Below, in pieces: positions 1-8,175 of a stretch of 32,658 bases of DNA. The stretch is taken from contig JBJXHG010000024.1 of assembly GCA_046160865.1 (NCBI GenBank), positions 1-32,658 on the forward strand, given 5' to 3'. The first letter of the stretch is position 1, and the number at the start of each line of letters is the position of its first letter. Position numbers and translations under genes: made by a program. Source of the DNA: JBJXHG01 sp046160865. GTDB lineage: Bacteria; Planctomycetota; UBA1135; GCA-002686595. The notes beneath the pieces are model-generated. The model saw only the letters and a list, made by a program, of their open reading frames with translations, ran no database searches and had not been told where the DNA came from.

Positions 1-153
1 TCGCGAGGGCGTGACAGCTCGCTTCGGGCAAGGCGTTGCATCGGAATCGACCGGAGGCGACCTGTTGGGTCGGCGAGGATCGATTCCGATCCAACAACGC
101 CGGCCGAAGCGAGTTGACGCGAACGCAACGGACGTGGTGAGAAATCCGGGCTA
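1..153. repeat. F2 long inverted-repeat element, copy a (left end cut by window edge)
   Basis: The stretch near 10-50 (CTCGCTTCGGGCAAGGCGTT, then ATCGGAATCGA) pairs imperfectly with the stretch near 75-122 (CGATTCCGAT, then AACGCCGGCCGAAGCGAG), giving a long hairpin. The right end is GACGTGGTGAGAAAT followed by CCGGGCTAG. The same right end recurs near 25971-25993 and in weaker form near 16110, 19610 and 23728, so this is a dispersed family. By symmetry the left end should lie about 20 bp before the window. No coding potential is seen. Confidence 0.6.
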
Positions 154-263
154 GATGCGCGTGTCGAGGGGAGAGCCCCCGTGTCGACGCGGATGCGCGA
201 CACACTCGCGCGGGCTGCCAAGAAGGGTCGTGCCGCTCGTTCGTCGCGACGCGCTTCGGAGCT

Positions 264-292
264 TGCGAGGCGGGGCCGACCGGGGTAGATTT
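264..292 (+). promoter_or_regulatory. Sigma-70-type promoter for the tRNA gene
   Basis: TTGCGA at 264-269 and TAGATT at 287-292 are separated by exactly 17 bp. This places the predicted transcription start a few bases before the tRNA 5' end at 307. Spacing and position fit a housekeeping promoter; it is called from sequence alone. Confidence 0.55.
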
Positions 293-306
293 CTCGCCCC
301 TCGCGC

Positions 307-382
307 GGGCTACTAACTCAATTGGCAGAGTGCCATGTTCACAGCGTGGAAGTTACTGGTTCAAATCCAGTGTAGCCCACCA
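307..382 (+). tRNA. tRNA-Val (anticodon CAC)
   Basis: A complete 76-nt cloverleaf with encoded CCA. The acceptor stem is GGGCTAC/GTAGCCC, the D-stem ACTC/GAGT, the anticodon stem CCATG/CGTGG (one T-G pair) and the loop TTCACAG with anticodon CAC at 340-342. The variable loop is 5 nt, the T-stem is ACTGG/CCAGT and the T-loop is TTCAAAT. CAC reads the GUG valine codon. A promoter lies directly upstream. A 16-bp tandem repeat begins 2 bp after the CCA end; no integrase or att duplication is visible. Confidence 0.93.
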
Positions 383-383
383 T

Positions 384-431
384 GCGCCTTGCTCTCGCGG
401 CGCCTTGCTCTCGCGGCGCCTTGCTCTCGCG
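384..431. repeat. Three perfect tandem copies of a 16-bp unit directly after the tRNA
   Basis: The unit GCGCCTTGCTCTCGCG occurs at 384-399, 400-415 and 416-431 without mismatch and is followed by a broken copy start (ATAGCGCC). It begins 2 bp after the CCA end of the tRNA. Each unit can form a short GCG/CGC pairing, so the array might act in termination or tRNA 3' trailer processing. That role is inference. Confidence 0.85.
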
Positions 432-524
432 ATAGCGCCACCGTCGCGGAAAGACTGATTGGGAAGCAAAGGGTGCCGGCACGGCCGCGGCAAGCTGCGC
501 TCGACTGCGACTGTTGGTGACGAG

Positions 525-699
525 CACCCCGTGGTGAAAGTCGTTCGGCGCAAGAGGCGCCCGTTCGCGCCGGCCCGGCGGCGCGCGATCCTCGGTGAAT
601 CGCGAGGATTCGCCTGCGGTCGCGCTCCCCGTTCGATGCACGGGGCCGACACGAACGGACGACTTTCGCGCTCGAAGCACTTTCACCACGGGCTGCTAG
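525..699. repeat. F1 long inverted-repeat element, copy A
   Basis: The left end CCCGTGGTGAAAGTCGTTCG is mirrored by the right end GAAGCACTTTCACCACGGGC, followed by TGCTAG. The arms continue inward (CCCGTTCGCG against CGAACGGACG). The centre holds an inner palindrome, GGTGAATC-GCGA-GGATTCGCC. Three further copies lie at 21016, 23505 and 25721. This copy lies between the tRNA and the methyltransferase-like gene, ending 14 bp before the chosen start codon. Reading frames across it are a consequence of its composition. Confidence 0.8.
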
Positions 700-713
700 A
701 ATCATCTCCCGCT

Positions 714-1310
714 ATGGCGAAGTCGAAGCGCCCCTCATCGCGCCAGATTGGCGTTTACCTCTCCGCGCTCGTGCTGGCCTTGCTGGCCGACCCACGAGCG
801 GGCACGTTTGCGGCCGGTTGCGCCGTCGTCGCGCTGGCGTGTGTGCTGCGCACCTGGGCGTTCGGTCACCTCGACAAGAACCAGCACATGGTGACCACGG
901 GTCCTTACGCACACACCCGCAACCCCGCCTATCTCGGCTCGTTCGTGGCGATGCTCGGTGTCGCGCTCGCAGCGGGGAACGCCGAGTCCACGCGCGGGCG
1001 AATCGTCTGGGGCTTGGCGCTGGTGCTCGGGATCGCGTTCTTCACGCTCTACCTGCCGCGCAAGTTCGCGCGCGAGTACGGTCGCCTGCGACGCCTGTTC
1101 GGTGCCGACTTCGAACGCCACGCGGCCAACGTGCCCGATTTCATTCCCCAGCTCGCTCCCTGGCGCAGCGGCGATCCGCGCCGCTTCTCGTGGCGGCGCG
1201 TCACCGACAACCACGAGTGGGCTTGGGGTGTGATCCTGAGCGGGTTGCTCGCCGCGATTTGGTTCGCGCACAAGTGGTCCCCGATCGAACACGTACTGGC
1301 AGGCAAGTGA
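714..1310 (+). CDS. Isoprenylcysteine carboxyl methyltransferase / phospholipid methyltransferase-like membrane protein
   Basis: A 198-aa integral membrane protein of the ICMT/PEMT superfamily. Bacterial members are predicted S-adenosylmethionine-dependent methyltransferases acting in the inner membrane; the substrate here is unknown. Visible features are hydrophobic segments near residues 8-27 and 30-46, the family motif GPYAHTRNPAYLG near residue 62, another segment after it, and the C-terminal signature LPRKFAREYG...FGADFERH...VPDFIP. A final hydrophobic stretch lies near residues 173-186. The frame stays open upstream, but that part lies in the F1 repeat, so the ATG at 714 just after the repeat is chosen. 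Its stop overlaps the GTG of the following kinase gene (GTGA), implying translational coupling. Family assignment is fairly sure; function is not. Confidence 0.82.
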   Translation: MAKSKRPSSRQIGVYLSALVLALLADPRAGTFAAGCAVVALACVLRTWAFGHLDKNQHMVTTGPYAHTRNPAYLGSFVAMLGVALAAGNAESTRGRIVWGLALVLGIAFFTLYLPRKFAREYGRLRRLFGADFERHAANVPDFIPQLAPWRSGDPRRFSWRRVTDNHEWAWGVILSGLLAAIWFAHKWSPIEHVLAGK

Positions 1311-1981
1311 GCTCTCTGACCACGCTTTCGCGCGAGGACCTCGAGCGCTTTCCGCGCGTCGCTCTCGGTAAGCCGTCGTCGCTCAAGCCGTCGGTGTGGC
1401 GCGTGGAGACCCAGAGCGGCCCCGTGGTGGTCAAGGACACGCGGCACGTGGGACCGGCGACGCGCTGGCTCGCGCGCTGGCTGGTCGCTCGAGAGCGCAA
1501 GATCCTGATGCGCCTCCACGACGTCGACGGCGTGACGCATCTCGTAGCGACCGTCGATCGCGACGCGATCGTCCTCTCGCTCGTCCCGGGCCGGCCGCTC
1601 GACGCACAACTCTTTCGGGAACGCCCGCGCGAGATCGTCGCGCAACTCTTCGAGCTCACGTGCAAGCTGCACGAGATCGGCGTCTTCCACCTCGATCTAC
1701 ACCAGCGCAAGAACGTGCTCGTCGACAGCGACGGTCGGCTGCGCCTCGTGGATTTCGGTGCAGCCGTTGCTCCCGGCCCCGTCGTGCGGTTCCTGGTCGG
1801 CGGCCTCCTGCGCTACGTCGATCGACACGCCGTCTACAAGTACATGGCGCGCTTCACACCCGAACAACTCAGTGAAGCCGAGGCACGCGCGGTCGTGCGT
1901 TATGGACGAGTGCGCTGGCTATGGCCGTTCTCGCCGCACAGTCGGCGGGAGCAGATGTCCGGGCGCGCGCGTCTGCGCTGA
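1307..1981 (+). CDS. Small RIO/WaaP-like (lipopolysaccharide kinase InaA-type) protein kinase
   Basis: A 224-aa single-domain kinase-like protein. It has the ATP-binding lysine in PVVVKDT (about residue 44), the catalytic loop HLDLHQRKNVL (about residues 128-138) in the HxDLHxxNxL form of the InaA/WaaP and RIO-like families, and the metal-binding DFG at about residues 149-151. Relatives phosphorylate lipid A core sugars or proteins; the substrate here is not known. The GTG start at 1307 overlaps the stop of the methyltransferase-like gene, so the two probably form a two-gene operon, possibly for envelope lipid modification (inference from context). It converges on the ABC exporter gene ending at 2017. 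Confidence 0.75.
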   Translation: MSSLTTLSREDLERFPRVALGKPSSLKPSVWRVETQSGPVVVKDTRHVGPATRWLARWLVARERKILMRLHDVDGVTHLVATVDRDAIVLSLVPGRPLDAQLFRERPREIVAQLFELTCKLHEIGVFHLDLHQRKNVLVDSDGRLRLVDFGAAVAPGPVVRFLVGGLLRYVDRHAVYKYMARFTPEQLSEAEARAVVRYGRVRWLWPFSPHSRREQMSGRARLR

Positions 1982-1983
1982 CG

Positions 1984-2005
1984 GCCGGACACGAAGTCCT
2001 CCGGC
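1984..2005. terminator. Possible bidirectional terminator hairpin between convergent genes
   Basis: GCCGGA at 1984-1989 pairs with TCCGGC at 2000-2005, with GAC/GTC pairing possible inside. It sits in the 35-bp gap between two convergent stop codons (1981 and 2017). No T-tract is present, so activity as an intrinsic terminator is uncertain. Confidence 0.4.
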
Positions 2006-2016
2006 GCGTCGCCTTC

Positions 2017-4188
2017 TCACGGATGCGCGATCACGATCAGCGTCCGCGCCCGGCGCAGCGCGCAGCGTAGCGCTGCCTCCAGCGTCGCCGGATCGAGCGC
2101 AGCGAAGCTCTCGTCGAGCACCACGATCTCACTGTCCTGCAAGAGCGCACGCGCCATGAAGAGCCGGCTGCGTTCGCCGTGCGACAGCTGCCACCCGCTC
2201 TCGCCCACGATCTCGTTCATTCCCGCGGGCATGCGCGCGATGAGGCTCGCGAGACCGAGCTCGCCGCACAGCTCCTCGGCGCGCTTCCAATCCTCCTCGT
2301 GCGCAGGCCAGCGCTGACCCATCAACAAGTTGAACGCGAGTGTGTCGCTGAAGACGTGGTTCTCGTGGAACTGCGGCGCCGCGCTGATGCGGCGACGCCA
2401 CGTCTCCGCGCCGATCGTTCCGCGGTCGACGCCGCGCAGCAGCAGGATGCCCTCGTCGGGCGTGCGCAGGCCACAGAAGAGCGACGCGAGCGTGGACTTA
2501 CCGGTTCCCGAAGGACCTTCGAGCAGGATGCGATCACCCTCGAACACGTCGAGCGAGAGCCTCTGGAAGAGCGGCTCGGATCGGCCGGGGTGACGGTAGC
2601 CGAGATCCTTCACCTGCAGCACGCGCGCGCGTGCCTTCTTGGACAAGAGCTCGCTTCGCTCGGGCTTGGACAAGAGCTCGTTTCGCCCGGACTCCGGCAC
2701 GAGCTCGCTCGGCTCCGGAATCGTCACGGCGACACCCGGGGATTCTTCGCGCGCGAGTTCCTCGAGCATCGGAACGACCTGCTTCCACGCGATCACCGCA
2801 CCGCCGAGCTGAGCGAGACCGTGAGCCAGCCGGTTCGTCGCGAGATACGCGAGGAGCACGCCGCCGAGCTGCGCGGCGAGCGCCTCGGTCGACGCGCTGC
2901 CACGCAGCATCGCCGGCGCGAGCCCGATCACGCCGACGAGCAGCCATCCGCGCGGCGCGACCGCGGTCGACCACGCGATCGCGCGATCCATGCGACGCGA
3001 TGCGGCGAGATAGCCCTCGAGCGCCGCGTCCTCACCCGCGTGCCAAAGGTCGCGCGACTCCTGCATGATCCGCGTGCGGTGACCGATCATCTTCTCGATC
3101 AGTCCGTGCGAGAGGGTGAGGCGCTCGGCGGTCCACGCGCGGCGGCGCGCGAAGCACCACATTCCGGCAGCGAGCAGGAGCACGGTCCAAGCACACAGCA
3201 GAGCGGCGAGCAGCGCTCCCCCCGGAGCGAACGCGAGCACGAGCGCGGCTGCGACGAGCTCGAGGATCGCGGTCACGGCTGCGATGCCTCCGCCGAGCGC
3301 CAGCGACTCGATCGCCTCCGATTCGATCACGCGACCGACGAAATCGCCCATCCCGAGTCCGCGCACACGCGCCGGATCGAGGCGTAGCGTCGCTGCCAGC
3401 AAACGCTGTTTCAGGATGCCGCCGACCGCGACGGCAAACGTCCCCTGCACCCACGTCGCGAGCAGGCGGAACGGGATCAAGCTCGCGAGCAGCAGCGCCC
3501 ACGCATGGAACCATCCGAGATCGAACAGCCCTTCGAGTGCCGCGCGTCCGATCACCCACCAAGAGAAGAGCCACAAGGCGTACTGCAGCGCGTGCGCGGA
3601 AAGCAGCACGACGAAGCGGCGCAGCACGCCGGCGCGCTGGAGCTCCGAGCGCAAGCTCGCGTTCGCGGGCGGGCGCAGCGCGAACAGGCCGCGCACCCGC
3701 GCCGAACGCAGTCGCTCCTCGAGCAGCGCGCGTCGCGCGGCAGCCAGGCGCGGCGCGGGCAGCGCGGCGCGCTCGAGCACACGGTCGATCTCGACCAGTG
3801 CCGGCGCTTCGATCGTGCGACACAGCTCGCGCGCCACGACGCCGACGTCGGCCGTGCGCACGCGCAGCTCGGGAGTCAGCAAGACGATCTTCGATCCCTT
3901 GCGTCCGACGATCGCGGCGACGCTCGTGCCGAATGCCGCGATGAGCGGCGCCGCACCGAGCAGCCGAGCCTCGAGATCGCCATAGGCGAGATCGAGCGGC
4001 TCGGCCTCGACTCCGAGCTCGGCCGCCGTCGCTTCGATCCTGCGTCCTAATGCACCGCGCGCCGCGTCCGCTCGAGTCCACCCGCGCCGCACGGATGCGC
4101 GTGCGATGCCGGCGTGCCGTGCGGACATGTCGAGCGCTTCTTCGAGGCGATCGTCCGGCCAGAAGAGTTCCCGATGCTCGTCGTTCAT
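2017..4188 (-). CDS. ABC exporter, permease plus ATP-binding subunit (NHLM ABC2-like), C-terminus ends at the H-loop
   Basis: A 723-aa half-transporter. Residues 1-190 are a soluble N-terminal region with a segment (about 79-107: APLIAAF, VAAIVGRKGSK, IVLLTPE) that resembles a degenerate C39 peptidase-like fold without catalytic residues. Membrane segments lie between about 193 and 450. The ATPase has Walker A GPSGTGKST (558-566), a variant signature LSHGER (668-673) and Walker B EIVVLDES (687-694). The protein stops at VIAHP, exactly at the H-loop histidine, so the last helices usual in this family are absent. A duplicated linker (NELLSKPE/SELLSKKA) precedes the ATPase. The ATG overlaps the stop of the C39 exporter gene (ATGA). 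In NHLM/NHLP-type cassettes such a second exporter accompanies the C39 exporter and HlyD; the subfamily call is from memory of domain content, not a search. Confidence 0.85.
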   Translation of the reverse strand: MNDEHRELFWPDDRLEEALDMSARHAGIARASVRRGWTRADAARGALGRRIEATAAELGVEAEPLDLAYGDLEARLLGAAPLIAAFGTSVAAIVGRKGSKIVLLTPELRVRTADVGVVARELCRTIEAPALVEIDRVLERAALPAPRLAAARRALLEERLRSARVRGLFALRPPANASLRSELQRAGVLRRFVVLLSAHALQYALWLFSWWVIGRAALEGLFDLGWFHAWALLLASLIPFRLLATWVQGTFAVAVGGILKQRLLAATLRLDPARVRGLGMGDFVGRVIESEAIESLALGGGIAAVTAILELVAAALVLAFAPGGALLAALLCAWTVLLLAAGMWCFARRRAWTAERLTLSHGLIEKMIGHRTRIMQESRDLWHAGEDAALEGYLAASRRMDRAIAWSTAVAPRGWLLVGVIGLAPAMLRGSASTEALAAQLGGVLLAYLATNRLAHGLAQLGGAVIAWKQVVPMLEELAREESPGVAVTIPEPSELVPESGRNELLSKPERSELLSKKARARVLQVKDLGYRHPGRSEPLFQRLSLDVFEGDRILLEGPSGTGKSTLASLFCGLRTPDEGILLLRGVDRGTIGAETWRRRISAAPQFHENHVFSDTLAFNLLMGQRWPAHEEDWKRAEELCGELGLASLIARMPAGMNEIVGESGWQLSHGERSRLFMARALLQDSEIVVLDESFAALDPATLEAALRCALRRARTLIVIAHP

Positions 4189-6932
4189 CGCGCGGGCTCC
4201 ACCGGCGAAGCGGTGAGTCGACCTCCGTCGAGCGTCATCCGCCTCCATGTCGCGCCCGCCCACAAGGTCGAGCGCACCTCGCGCTCGGCGCCGAGCATCG
4301 CGGCGTACCGCGACGCCTCGAGCGCGAGCACCTGCGGCGGACCGTCCTCCACGATTCGACCGCCTTCGACGACGATCACGCGATCGAACGCGAGTGTTTC
4401 TCCGACGTCGTGCGTCACGCACACGAGCGTCGATCCGCGCCACAGCTCGCGCATCGACGCGAGCAGCTCGGAGCGCTGATCGCGAGCGAGACCCCGCAGC
4501 GGCTCGTCGAAAATGGCCAAGCGCGTCCGTCCGCGGATGCACGCGCGGCCCAGTCGAACACGCTGTCCTTCACCGCCGGAAACGAGCGTTCCGCCTTCGC
4601 CCAAGGCCGACTGCAGTCCATCCGGCAATCGTTCGAGGACCGCAGTCAGTCGCGCGCGCTCGACCGCTGCTCCGATCGCGCTCGTCGACACGCCACCCGC
4701 GCCATACGTCAGGTTGTCGAGCAAGCTCTTGTTCCAGAGCTGCACGGACGGATCCACCCACGCGGTCTCGCGCCGCAACTCGGCGAGCTTCTGCGCGTCG
4801 AGCTCGTCGCCGTCGATCCAGATGCTCCCGGTCGCTGGCGGATGCCAGCCGAGCAGCAGTCCGACCAAGCTGCTCTTGCCGGCGCCGGACGGCCCGACGA
4901 TCGCGACGTGCGATCCCGGTTCGATCGAGAGCTCGATCCCGTCGAGGATCACGTGGCCACCGGTCTTGACGCTCACGTTCTCCATGCGGATCGCGACGCC
5001 ATGCGCGCGCGCGGTGGCCGGAGCGCGCGCGCTGCCGTTCGCCGACGCGAGTGCACCGTCGTGCGACGATTCGGGAGCGCCGCGTGCTTCGTCGACCCGA
5101 CTGCCGAGCATCTCGAGGAAGCGCAACGTGATGCTGCGCAGCCCCGGGTACTGACGCGCACAGACGCCGAGCTGCTGGCCGTACACGGGCAAGCTGAGTG
5201 CCCAGTACGCGAGCAGGAGTGCGTTGCCCGCGGTGCTCGAGCGAGCCGTCTCTGCGAGCACGAGCCACACGACGAGCGCGAAGCACGCGATCGACTGCAC
5301 GGCTTCGACGACGACGACACGCCGCTGGAGTCTGAGTCCGGCGCGAGTCCATTCGACGACGAGGGCTTCATGACCGCGGCGCAGAGCGCGACCCGCCGTG
5401 TGCGCGCGCAGCGGCACCAGCCCGAGCAACGCATCGAGGTGAAAGCGCAGCAACGCGCCCGCGTGGTTGCGCAATCGCAGATCGCCTTCCGCGAGCATCG
5501 GTTGCGCCATCCAAGGCACGGCGATCGCGATCGCTGCGCACGCGATCGCGAGCACGGCTGCGCTCGGCGCGAGCCACACGATTCCGGCCGTCGTCGCCAG
5601 AAGGCCGAAGGCGCAGCGCAAGATCTCGGTGCCGAGCTCCGGCAGGAGTCGGATCTCGTGCAGCCGGTGAGCGCGCTCCGCCATGTCGGACACGAGACGA
5701 CTGCGGAAGTACCGGTCGTCGAGCCGCGCGATGCGCTCGAAGAGCGCCATGCGCATGCGCAGCTCGAGACGCCGTCCGAGGCCGAGCGCGCGCGTGGCGA
5801 TCGGCACCTCGAGGCCGAGCAGGATGGCGATGAACGCCGCGAGCGCCACGATGCTCGCGACGCGTTGCTCGGGCACCGCGATCGAACGTCCGATTCCGAA
5901 CAGCGAGCGGAAGAGCAGCGCCTCGACGAGAACCGCGGCGGTGGCGAGCGCGAGCAGCGCACTGAGCAACGCCGGCGAGAGCAGTCCGTCGGCGCGCAGC
6001 ATCGCGAAGAGCTCGCGTCCCGGCTGCGCCGGCTTCTCGGACAGCGCCAGTGCGAGATCCGCGGAGATCGCGGCCGGGGCGGACGGCTCGCCGTCCGTCG
6101 GAGCGTCCTTGGGAGCGCTGTCTCGCACGCCGGCGATGGAGAGCAACACGGCACCGCGTAGCGTGAGTTGTTGCGGATCTCTCGCGTCCGTCGGACGCAC
6201 GGTCCAGCACTCCGCGGGCAAGGCATCGGTGGGCTCCACCGATTCGTCTTGCGCGCGTTCGAAAAACGCGCTCAGGGCTTCTCCTGCTTCACGCCCGGGG
6301 CGCAAGCCGCCGCCGCGCACGACCGTCGCGACCATGCGTGTCGCGGCGTCGAGCGCAGCCAGCCGTCGCCAAGGATCCTCGGGCGTCGGCGCGCCGATCC
6401 AGTGCGCGGCTCGATCCGCATCGACGCGCAGGTCCGCGATGCGGCGCCGCAACCCGCAGAGGAAGTCCTCCGACGCCGACCATGCACGCCACGCGTCGGT
6501 CGGGATGGACATCTCGTGCAGATGCACTTCGTGCAAGAACTCGCGCTGCGACGACCAGCGCCGTCCAGTCGCCGGATCCATGAGCTGCACGACGCCCGCG
6601 CGCACGCTCCACACGACGACGAAGTGCGTCGTTCCGCTCGGTTGCCGGATGACGACGAGCGCGGGCAGGAGCGCGGACTCGCGCAGCAAGAGGTGATCGA
6701 GCGGAACCATCACCTGCCGCGCGTCGAGGCCGAGATCGCACGCCACCTGCTCGAGCGTGTCGATCGAGGTCCCGTCGACATCCGTGTGGCACGCTTCGCG
6801 CAGTCGACCGTAGCTCGCCGAGATCCCGTGGCCTTCGAGCAACGCTTTCAGGCATGCCGGTCCGCAGTCCATCGCGGACGTCTGCACGACCTCGGGCACG
6901 AGCAGACGTCTGCGCCTTTTCCCCGGCGTCAC
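4185..6932 (-). CDS. C39-peptidase-containing peptide ABC exporter (PCAT; NHLM ABC1-like)
   Basis: A 915-aa bifunctional exporter. The N-terminal C39 cysteine peptidase, which in this family removes double-glycine-type leaders at the cytoplasmic membrane, has Gln17, catalytic Cys23 in MDCGPACL, His103 in TTHFVVV and Asp119 in LMDP. A roughly 150-residue, mainly soluble insert (about 155-310) follows, longer than usual for PCATs. Then come membrane segments (about 318-590) and an ATPase with Walker A GPSGAGKSS (680-688), signature VSGGEGQR (784-791), Walker B LAIFDEP (805-811) and H-loop VTHD. The GTG start at 6932 overlaps the hlyD-like stop (GTGA) and has AGGAG just upstream; the frame is open further up but runs through the hlyD-like gene. 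No classical double-glycine precursor is visible nearby; the best substrate candidates are the repeat proteins upstream. Confidence 0.88.
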   Translation of the reverse strand: MTPGKRRRRLLVPEVVQTSAMDCGPACLKALLEGHGISASYGRLREACHTDVDGTSIDTLEQVACDLGLDARQVMVPLDHLLLRESALLPALVVIRQPSGTTHFVVVWSVRAGVVQLMDPATGRRWSSQREFLHEVHLHEMSIPTDAWRAWSASEDFLCGLRRRIADLRVDADRAAHWIGAPTPEDPWRRLAALDAATRMVATVVRGGGLRPGREAGEALSAFFERAQDESVEPTDALPAECWTVRPTDARDPQQLTLRGAVLLSIAGVRDSAPKDAPTDGEPSAPAAISADLALALSEKPAQPGRELFAMLRADGLLSPALLSALLALATAAVLVEALLFRSLFGIGRSIAVPEQRVASIVALAAFIAILLGLEVPIATRALGLGRRLELRMRMALFERIARLDDRYFRSRLVSDMAERAHRLHEIRLLPELGTEILRCAFGLLATTAGIVWLAPSAAVLAIACAAIAIAVPWMAQPMLAEGDLRLRNHAGALLRFHLDALLGLVPLRAHTAGRALRRGHEALVVEWTRAGLRLQRRVVVVEAVQSIACFALVVWLVLAETARSSTAGNALLLAYWALSLPVYGQQLGVCARQYPGLRSITLRFLEMLGSRVDEARGAPESSHDGALASANGSARAPATARAHGVAIRMENVSVKTGGHVILDGIELSIEPGSHVAIVGPSGAGKSSLVGLLLGWHPPATGSIWIDGDELDAQKLAELRRETAWVDPSVQLWNKSLLDNLTYGAGGVSTSAIGAAVERARLTAVLERLPDGLQSALGEGGTLVSGGEGQRVRLGRACIRGRTRLAIFDEPLRGLARDQRSELLASMRELWRGSTLVCVTHDVGETLAFDRVIVVEGGRIVEDGPPQVLALEASRYAAMLGAEREVRSTLWAGATWRRMTLDGGRLTASPVEPAR

Positions 6933-8101
6933 ATCTCCTCCGCGCGCGCGCCGGTGCCGTCGAGAAGCGCTCCCGACGCACGCAGAACGAGCGTCGCAGG
7001 CGAGACGCGCTCGATCGCGATCTCGAGGCGGCCAGGAAGTCCGTGTTGGAGCGCGACGGGGAACGCGACGTCGCGTGCGACGGAGAGCTCGACACGCGCA
7101 TTGCCCGACAGCACTTCGCTCGCGAGGCCCGTGACGCGCGCAGGGATCGATCCGTACTCGATCCACGGAAAGCCACGCAAACGAAAGCGGGCGTGCTGTC
7201 CGAGAGCAACGCGTCCGAGCGCTTCCTCGGGGCGGAACTCGGCGACGATGCGCAGCTCACCCGCGGGGACGATCGCTCCGAGTCGGGTGCCCTGCGCGAC
7301 GTACTGCCCGATGCGCGCATGCGACGTCTCGCCCAAACGACCCGCGATCGGAGCGCGGATCGTGCGCCGCTCGATCTCGTTCGCGAGGCGCTCGATCGCG
7401 GCCGTGGCCACGGCGATCTCGCGCTGCGCGAGCGCCTCTTCGTGGCGCGTCTCCTCGAGCGCGGCTTCGAGCTCGTTCGTCTGCACGCGTCGGTCCCAAT
7501 CCTGGCGCTCGAGCGCGGCTCGAGACCGATCGACGTTCGCACGGCGTTGCTCGAGATCCGAGTTCGCCTTCTCGAGCTCGTTCTCGGCGATGAGCCCGTC
7601 CGCGTGCAGCGCCGTGGAACGACGGACGACGGCCTCGGCGAGACGCAGCGCCGCTTCTTCCTCTTGGAGCTGTGCGGTGAGCTCGGTGCTGCTCGTGCTG
7701 CGCGCGCGCGCGAGGCTCGCGAGCTGCGCGTCCTGTGCGCGGATCTGCGCCTGCAGCGGACGCAGCGCATTGACGTAGCCATCGCGCTTGGCGGAGAGCT
7801 CGCTCTGCTCGAGGCGCAAGGGCTCGGAGTCGAGATCGAGCAGCGCATCGCCCGCGCGAACCTCCGAACCGAGCACGATGTGCGTCGCGACGATGCGTCC
7901 GTCGACCGGCGCTTCGATCGGATAAGCGGCTTGATCGACTTCCAGGCGCGCGTGATCGGACACCGCGAACACGGTCAGCCGCGCGAACAGCGCCCAAGCC
8001 GTCCAGGCGATGAGCAGCCCCGCGAGCGAGAGCGGCATCCACCACGATCGATTCGACGGATCGCGGGAGAGCGAGCGCTGTGTGCGGGGAAATGCGGCCA
8101 T
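6929..8101 (-). CDS. HlyD-family membrane fusion (adaptor) protein
   Basis: A 390-aa periplasmic adaptor linking an ABC exporter to the outer envelope. It has an N-terminal cytoplasmic tail, one membrane segment (about 22-46), a first biotinyl/lipoyl half-motif APVDGRIVATHIVLGS (about 64-79), a long Glu/Ala/Arg-rich coiled coil (about 95-245), a second lipoyl half RAPIAGRLGE (about 249-258) and a C-terminal beta-barrel region. Family members work as trimers or hexamers with type-1-like ABC exporters. Its stop overlaps the GTG of the C39 exporter. It lies 74 bp downstream of the TPR gene, the gap holding an 18-bp perfect palindrome. No TolC-like gene is in the window. Confidence 0.88.
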   Translation of the reverse strand: MAAFPRTQRSLSRDPSNRSWWMPLSLAGLLIAWTAWALFARLTVFAVSDHARLEVDQAAYPIEAPVDGRIVATHIVLGSEVRAGDALLDLDSEPLRLEQSELSAKRDGYVNALRPLQAQIRAQDAQLASLARARSTSSTELTAQLQEEEAALRLAEAVVRRSTALHADGLIAENELEKANSDLEQRRANVDRSRAALERQDWDRRVQTNELEAALEETRHEEALAQREIAVATAAIERLANEIERRTIRAPIAGRLGETSHARIGQYVAQGTRLGAIVPAGELRIVAEFRPEEALGRVALGQHARFRLRGFPWIEYGSIPARVTGLASEVLSGNARVELSVARDVAFPVALQHGLPGRLEIAIERVSPATLVLRASGALLDGTGARAEEM

Positions 8102-8150
8102 GGTTCGAGGTCTCGAGAAGGTCGCAGCGCTCGCAGCATACCTGACCGCA

Positions 8151-8168
8151 TCGCCGCGGCCGCGGCGA
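8151..8168. other. 18-bp perfect palindrome between the TPR and HlyD genes
   Basis: TCGCCGCGG is followed immediately by its reverse complement CCGCGGCGA, 7 bp past the TPR stop in the direction of transcription. It could act as an attenuating or processing hairpin between the TPR gene and the export genes, or as a protein-binding site. Only the palindrome itself is observed. Confidence 0.4.
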
Positions 8169-8175
8169 CGTTCCG

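Noticed and set aside
307..431. Integrated genetic element at the tRNA-Val gene
   Set aside because: No integrase, no duplicated tRNA 3' end and no composition break are visible downstream.
459..713. N-terminal extension of the methyltransferase-like protein
   Set aside because: The extension is encoded by the F1 inverted repeat, is Arg-rich and lacks family similarity; the ATG at 714 gives a normal start before the first membrane helix.
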